Source of the DNA: Rhodamnia argentea
Taxonomy: Eukaryota > Streptophyta > Magnoliopsida > Myrtales > Myrtaceae
Length of the DNA: 64,000 bases
Direction: 5' to 3'
NCBI RefSeq assembly: GCF_020921035.1
Contig: NC_063157.1
Location: 18,549,777 to 18,613,776 of the forward strand
This document shows positions 58,087-64,000 of this stretch, piece by piece. The notes beneath the pieces were generated by a model that worked only from the letters and a program-made list of their open reading frames with translations, made no database searches and was not told where the DNA came from. Every line of letters starts with the position of its first letter. Position 1 is the first letter of the stretch. Made by a program: the position numbers and the translations under genes.

Positions 58087-58405
58087 TTTCTCTTCCTCCA
58101 TGGATCCCTTCATCTCTACATGTCTCAAGTCCTCACCACCCATTTCGAGATCTACGTCGTCATAGAGTTCGCCAAAGTCTCCAAGGACCACCTCCCCGAG
58201 GACCTTGCCACCCGCCGATCTACGCCGGTGGCTACCGCCCCACCCGTGGCATATTTAACCCTAACCTCAAAGTCGAGAACCTCCTCCGACAATAGGGACT
58301 TTTAAGGTGTTCGTCTTCGGCCTTAAACACCATCACCAACCAGATTCGATCCAACGACCTCCTCCACACGCTCCGTGGCTCCGCCGCATACTTGGCGATC
58401 AAACA
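58087..58405 (+). pseudogene. CIPK-type protein kinase fragment
   Basis: The frame at 58120-58215 reads VLTTHFEIYVVIEFAKVSKD and then HLPEDLATR, matching the hinge of CBL-interacting kinases (VLATKTKIYFVMEFAKGGELF...KVSKGRLPEDLARR) with a deletion. Another frame gives GYRPTRGIFNPNLKVENLL, which is the catalytic loop GYCHSRGVFHRDLKPENLL with HRD changed to NPN. Next come KVFVFGL (KVSDFGL, DFG lost) and, in a further frame, ITNQIRSNDLLHTLRGSAAY, the activation loop and TPAY site. The catalytic Asp and frame integrity are lost. No introns separate these parts, as in many intronless CIPK genes. Confidence 0.75.
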
Positions 58406-58689
58406 ATAAAATAGACAAAATATGAAAATAGACCGGTGTTGCGCGTCGAAATCCTTCGACAGGGCTTTGCTGGTTATGGGTTCTAAGCCCAAATTAACTA
58501 TGGCCCAAAGAGGGTTACTTACGCGAGAATCTTTTATCGAACTTAATCCGTTCGTTTTCCGAAAAGGAGTTCTGGGTCGATTTTGGACAGAGAGTGTCAA
58601 ATGCAGTAGATTTACACAAAAGGACGCGTTACAAACGGGCTTTCGACAACTTCGACAGCTCAATATGCGATAGCAACAATGCGTGACAA

Positions 58690-58950
58690 ACTTCGACGCG
58701 ACCCTGGAATTGAATCGACGGGATCGGGAGATAATATAGGACACAATGCTGGAATTTAATCAACAGCACCGGACGGGGGATTGTAGGACACAATACCGGA
58801 ATTGAATCGACGGTTCTGGACAAGATGGGTGAAAGGTGCAACACCGGAATTTAATCAACGGCACCGAACCTAATGAGTAGACGCCGGAATCTAATCGACG
58901 ACACCTAACTCTGGATATGATACTCGTCGGAATTGAATCGATGACGGAGA
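58690..58950. repeat. Degenerate repeat cluster, six copies
   Basis: The motif CCGGAATTGAATCGACGGCA, with variation, occurs at about 58706, 58750, 58795, 58844, 58885 and 58929, so spaced 40-50 bp. Between copies 2-4 the flank GACACAATACCGGAATT is also shared. Copies alternate GAATCGACG and TAATCAACG versions. Confidence 0.75.
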
Positions 58951-59656
58951 TCCGAAAACTATAGCTAGGCTAGGCTAAAGGCTAAAGGTTAAGAGCTAAG
59001 AGCTAGTTTGAAAATGCAAGTGTTTTGGATTTGTTGTTGTGTGTGTATCTTGCTATTGCGAGGCATTTATAGGCAAGCTCTTTGGTAACCGCCGAGCGGT
59101 TTCTTTCTTTGGCCCCACGCTTTGCTCTTTTCCATAAGCCACGTGGATGACGGTTTCCCGGTCTTCGCGCCTTTTATTTTTACCTCGTGGGGATTACCGC
59201 CAACCGCTTCGATCGTGGCCTCCCTCCGCGCGCTTTTCTTGCTCTAGAAGGAAGTGGCGCCGGAATTTACCCCGACACGTGGCACCTTCCCGATTGATAC
59301 GTTCCTTGCTTCGATGTCCCTTCCTGTAGATGATTATCGCTTCCTCACGTGCTCGTCACGAGTCCTTCTTGGATTATTTTGAGTGTCAATATATGCCCCC
59401 TTTAAAAGATGTAAATCGAAGATTTACCTCTTTTAAAATATCTTCCTCTAGTTTGATGATCTCCATTTGTACAAATGATGATTACGTTTTTCCCTTGATC
59501 TCTTTTCCCAAAACGCAACCTTTTCGACTTCGTACCGTGCATTGGCTTTCTTCATCTCGCCTTTAAGGATCTTGAAAAAGTTCACAATTGTCGTCTTTCT
59601 TCATCAGCGGCTTTCTTTAAACCCTAAACCCCTTTTCTCGAGCATTTCAAGCTTTC
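58951..59656 (+). promoter_or_regulatory. Upstream region of the plant mobile domain gene
   Basis: Contains a short tandem of GCTAAGGCTAAAGG-like units (near 58970-59005). Just before the ATG at 59657 is AAACCCTAAACCCC, matching the telo-box class of plant promoter elements. I cannot set a TATA box or start site with confidence. Confidence 0.35.
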
Positions 59657-62477
59657 ATGGCGACCGAAACCCCTGAATTCCTTCCTCATCAGTTCATCGC
59701 CCGCTTCGATGGTATCATCAATAGTGATGATGCTGATCACTGTTTCCTCAAGTTGTTGAACACTCATCGAGAGCATGCCGGTCTCATTCTCGGGCCCGGT
59801 CTCCATGATCACCACCATATTCCGTCATCTCTTCGATCTTGCTTCCCAATGCGGGTCGATGAGCGCCTTCCCATTCAAGCCTCTTTACTAAAGGATGTTT
59901 GGTCCATGCCGGCTCGGCGATTTAGGAGTTTTCCGTCATTTGATGACGGGGCTTATACCTGGTTCCAAAGGCTTCAAGAGGATACTTCGACGGTTGGTCT
60001 CTGGGAAACGGCGCAGATCGGGACGGCTATTGAGGTCGGCATGTTGTCCCATGATTTGAATAGAGGTTTACTGGGGTCTGTCACAAGCTCTCGGTCCTCC
60101 TCCATCAATTGTTTTTTCTTCCCGTGGGGTCCCATGTACATTACTCTTCTAGATACCTTTGCCATAGCCGGCTTCTCCCCCTATGGGGCCTCGGTCAAGA
60201 ATCTGGGAAAAACCAAAGATTGCCCCATTTCTGACGATACCCTCGCTTATGGAAAGTTCATCGATGCCCACCGTAGAACATCCGGGGAAGTTTCCCTCGA
60301 AGAACGAACAGCTTTTCTCCTTTTTTGGCTGTCGAAGTATCTATTCTTTAGCCCAACCCTCAAAGTGTCCAAGGACTATTACGATCTTGCCTTACTTTTA
60401 GCCAAAGGGAATCTTGTTGCTCTTGGCCCTCTTGCTCTGGCGTTTCTGTACGGGAGCATTTCTTACGTTGCTAAACTAATGTCGAATTCCGAAGAGGATG
60501 GTGTACTGTCGAGTCCGCTCTGGATTCTCCAAGCTTGGGTCGCATTCTACTTCCCTTTCATGTTTGAGAGCGTCCCTTCCTTCAATCCCAACATGGTTCC
60601 TTTGAAGCTTGGCATACGACTACTCCAAGTCGTCCCCTCAAAGGTCCCTGGTGATGTCCAACCTTTTCGGTTCTTCCTTCGACAGCTTCTGTCTCACGAG
60701 GCCGATCGAATAGATTTCTTTCCTTACTGCTCGGGTGAATTCAATTCTTGTTTCAACTCTCGAACCTTAAAACGGTTCAACCATCGTGACTTTTGGACCT
60801 TTGTCCTATTCCTTCGAGACCTTCCACTCCGGCTATGTCTTACGGGAAGGTTCTATCCCGGTTTTGAACCATATTCTCCTCAATACTGCGCTGGACAGTT
60901 CGGCCTTCGACAGGCAGTGCCTATGCCCATCCCTTATCTCATGGATTTCCCATCGATGGACAAGAAGATCTATAACATCAAGCTCGATGGACCGTTCACC
61001 TGTTGTGCCGAAATTACCACCATGATGTATCGGCGGTTTTCGGGGGACATCCCATCAGCACTTCGTTCTAGTCCTGGCGTGACTTCTGAGTTTACGACCT
61101 GGTGGACGTCCTTCACCTTTGAAAGCCCTTTCGAAGATGCCATCTCATCCATCCTTCAAAGTAGCCGGATCTGACCCTTTGGTTCGCCTTCGAAGAAAAT
61201 CGGGAAAAAGGGTGCAACCAAAGCTCTCTTGATTGGTAGTCGTAAACGCCCAATGACTGTTTACGGTGAGCCTCTTTCTTCTTGATTTTCTCGGTATTGC
61301 TGGCCCGGAGTGATTTTTGCTTTATTTTCACTGTTAGGTGACGATTCCGATGACGAAGATGATGAGGAAACGCTCACTTCTCTTAAACGGCGAAAGATGG
61401 TAGCGAAGAAGAGCAAATCTCCTGCGGAATCCCCAATAGTCCCTCGGCACGTCGAAGCGTCTTCGACCGCTTGTCTTGAAGATCCTTTGGTGGATCTTGA
61501 TCCAACCGGTGGGGGGTCTAGCAACATTACCATTATTGGAAGGTCGTCTAAACCTGCGGCTCCTTCGCCTACTGAGCCTCAAGGGGAACCTTCTTCGGCG
61601 ACCCTTGCTCTCGTCCCAGCCCAGATGGTCGAAGTTCCTCTAATAGTTGAAGGTCCCTCAACACTTGAAGACCCTTCATCTGCGGATGTTATCCGGGATC
61701 TTCCTACTGCTTCTCTTCTTCTGTCGCCCATCGAAGATGTTCAAGCTCATCTTGCTGGATCTTCTCACTCTTCGGATCACCCGAGTATGCCTGAATCAAG
61801 CGACTCGCCCGACTCGGAGATTTTCAACAAACCGGGAATCATGCTATCTTGCTCCCTGGACCTTGTTCATTCGGGGGTAGCCTCCTTTGTCGACAACCCG
61901 TCGAATATTCAAAACATCCAATGCGTGATGGAGTGGTCGGTCAAAGAGGAAGTCGGTGCGAAACTTCCCGAAGGCCTAGTCCGCCGGCTGAAAACATTCT
62001 TGGAGCACTTTCCTACTCCCTTTATGCATTTTCGACGGTGTCGGGACAAGGTGCTTGCTCTATCGAATTTTCCCGATCGGCTCTTTTCTCCTAGCTCCGA
62101 GACCCAAGAAGCGAGGCAACTTGTAACTCAAGGAGAACAGGTCCCTTCAATCTGCGTCGACGAGCTTCGTTGCTTTGGATAAGAAGGAGGCTACCCCGGA
62201 GCAACAGAGGCCGGCGATAGAGAGAGAACTAGAGGATACTCGAAGTCGGCGATCGACAGTACTTTCCCGTCGATCCTCTATAGAAGATCAATCGAAAACG
62301 TTCGCGGCTTCCTTAGAAGAGAGGAAACGAGCCGATTGCGCTCGGGTTGTGCGGGCAGAAGTAGACCGACATCATACTAGGAATGTGTATATAGATAAAA
62401 ATAAGAAGTTTGAACGTTTACTCTGTGAGCTGCTTGAGGGGATCAAGACGGCTTTGTATCCCGATTTTCGTCAATAA
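59657..62477 (+). pseudogene. Plant mobile domain (PMD) protein gene, one stop and one frameshift
   Basis: The first frame (59657-61174, 505 codons) starts MATETPEFLPHQFIARFDGI. It has the PMD (aminotransferase-like, plant mobile domain) pattern, including WETAQIGTAIEVGMLSHDLN, FFFPWGPMYITLLDTFAIAG, EERTAFLLFWLSKYLFF and YSPQYCAGQFGLRQAVP. A TGA at 61172-61174 ends it, but the same frame continues to a GTGAGC donor at 61266. It then joins in phase to 61338 (acceptor TGTTAG), giving an acidic stretch GDDSDDEDDEETLTSL, a basic KRRKMVAKKSK tail, and a Ser/Pro-rich region. The frame shifts near 62130, after which a charged, coiled-coil-like tail of about 100 codons ends at 62477. Related plant genes (At1g50750 class) combine PMD and a long tail; their role is unclear, partly in silencing and development. 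The 505-codon product could still be expressed alone. Confidence 0.7.
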
Positions 62478-62785
62478 AATCTCTCCCTCTTTCTCCTTAT
62501 TTTCCGTATTGCATTCTGCCACGATCCATGTAATTGTCCACGTCCGAGTAATCGCCATCACAACCCCGAGTCGGTTATTTCAAAATCCCTTATAAATAAT
62601 GATTGCCTCAAAATGCCAATTCACACGAACTTTGCTATAAAGTTCACATGAGTCCTCGCGCAGCTCCTCGCTTGTCGCGCTTCGACGCTTTCTCTTACAA
62701 TGAGGCCAAAAGGGAACTTTCCTTATCCTTCATGGATCATCAACCCAGCAATGGTCACATAATTTAGGGTCCGCATCTCACAAGT
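62478..62785. other. Spacer between the two PMD copies
   Basis: No gene recognised. Confidence 0.5.
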
Positions 62786-64000
62786 TTGCCACCTCCTTCT
62801 TTACTGATTAATTGTTTTCCCCATTGTTCTCAAGAAGTCTTACCCTTTGAGCAGTCTATCATTTGTACCTCTCGTTGGCCGTCGAGTAATTATAGATTTT
62901 CTTCATATCCAACCTTCGACCACCAGTTTTACAACTGGTACAAACGACTAGAAGGAGAAGCAGCTACCACCTAGGCAAAGGCCAGGATAAATGTCCTGTT
63001 GTCCTTCTGCGGTACATCTATTGATCCCTTGGAGTATGGCCTCGTCGGTAGTTTGTGTTGCTTTTGGTCACCGTCATCAAACTGTTTCTTTTTGCTTATT
63101 GGTCCAGTGACCCCTACCCTTCTTGATATTTAGTTTCTGACCGGTCTTTCTCCATTTATCGATGGCGACCCTCGACCTCCGGACGACCAATTTTTTCTTG
63201 ATATGTCCTGCTGCCTTGACTCGCCATATGGCGAATTCATGGATCGCCATGCTAAACCTTCAGGACCCATTCTTCTCGAGGAACATATAGCCTTCATTTT
63301 ATGTTGGCTTTGCAAATATGTCTTTTGTCTCCCCACATGTCGAATTTCCTCGGAATTTCTTGATATGGCCTATGAACCGGCATGTGGTGTTGATGTTGGC
63401 CTAGGCCGGATGTTCCTGGCTGCATTATACCGGGGATTGTCGGATGCTCAATCTTCGGCGATGGACAACCATCCCGCCCCCTTTTCGAGTCATTTATGGA
63501 TTCCGCACCATTGGCTCCAAGTGTACTTTTCTCATATGTTTTTTGATCAAGCGCTCACTTCGACAACTGAATCATCGAAAAGGGATTATGTACCCACGGC
63601 GTTCAATCGGACCCTTCGCTGTGCCCCCGACAATCTTACCGCTTTCGACGACTTCCTTATTGAACCGTTGTCTCTCACCGGTTTTGATTTCTCCAGGCTG
63701 CCCATCGATAATGATATCTAGAGCTCCTCCAGAGCAGATCCCGATTCTCGTCTTTTTTGGATGAGCGTGTTAGTCCCAATCGACTTAGCCATGAATTTGT
63801 CCGGTAGCGGCAAATTCTCATCAGGATTTGAGATTTATAATCCTCATTATTGTGCTCGCCAATTCGGGCTTACTCGGGGGATTCCAATGCCGGTGGTGTA
63901 TTCCATGAATTTCCCTTTCTCTAGTCGCGGGGAGGAGGTGACCGACATGATGGGCCATATCGAAGTTGTACATGCTGTTCTCGGACGCTTTGTATTTGTC
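62786..64000 (+). pseudogene. Second, decayed plant mobile domain copy (runs off the window)
   Basis: Pieces in several frames follow the first copy in order: FDHQFYNWYKRLEGEA (FDDGAYTWFQRLQED), LCCFWSPSSNCFFLL, SPYGEFMDRHAKPSGPILLE, EHIAFILCWLCKYVFCLP, SSHLWIPHHWLQVYFSHMFF, and IYNPHYCARQFGLTRGIPMP. In-frame stops occur near 62970, 63130 and 63720. The clearest continuous piece is 172 codons at 63203-63721. It is a diverged tandem or family relative, not a recent copy, judging from the large amino-acid differences. Confidence 0.75.

Noticed and set aside
58232..58744. 170-codon minus-strand frame
   Set aside because: It is antisense to the CIPK remnant and repeat region, with no recognisable protein.
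58691..58950. CRISPR-like regularly spaced repeats
   Set aside because: This is plant nuclear DNA; the repeats are degenerate, spacers are not unique in the CRISPR sense, and there are no cas genes.
61172..61174. TGA in the PMD frame read as selenocysteine or programmed read-through
   Set aside because: Plants lack selenocysteine insertion, and a second lesion (frameshift near 62130) points to ordinary decay.

Overview
This is a window of plant nuclear chromosome, almost certainly from a eudicot. Genes with introns sit in AT-rich, transposon-filled DNA. The recognisable host genes are plant-type: two actin-depolymerizing factor genes with the ATG-only first exon, a PPR protein matching Arabidopsis At2g39620, Elongator subunit ELP1, a Tify-binding (TDBD) protein, and plant mobile domain (PMD) genes. 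Plastid-derived fragments (atpI, rpoC1) also point to a plant nuclear genome. I cannot fix the genus from sequence alone.

Layout. 0-10.2 kb: gene-poor, holding a 731-bp non-autonomous hAT element, a decayed copia fragment and two MULE-like foldback elements. 10.3-13 kb: one unplaced minus-strand exon and a TDBD-family gene with an internal 75-codon tandem repeat. 14.5-29.2 kb: a nested transposon block. An Ac-like hAT element with an 8-bp target duplication was split inside its dimerisation domain by a 10.6-kb Ty3/gypsy chromovirus. The hAT also carries a captured exon of an NAD(P)HX epimerase/PDX3-type gene. 29.7-30.4 kb: rearranged plastid DNA.

31.4-36.7 kb: two tandem ADF genes of 139 codons each, followed by a 3-copy tandem repeat. 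40-43 kb: an intronless PPR gene whose DYW tail survives only as broken sequence after the stop codon. 43.8-49.1 kb: a young Ty1/copia element with 111-bp LTRs and a perfect 5-bp target duplication. 50.0-55.7 kb: a complete five-exon ELP1 gene on the minus strand. 57-58.4 kb: a foldback element and a CIPK kinase pseudogene. 58.7-64 kb: a degenerate repeat cluster and two plant mobile domain copies. The first PMD copy carries one stop and one frameshift, and the second is heavily decayed and runs off the window.

The genes do not form a pathway. ADF, ELP1, PPR and TDBD proteins act in the cytoskeleton, tRNA wobble modification, organelle RNA processing and nuclear transcription control respectively. 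The main interest lies in the nested mobile DNA, the gene fragments it carries, and the decaying members of plant gene families. All exon boundaries were placed by eye from GT/AG sites and reading-frame continuity.
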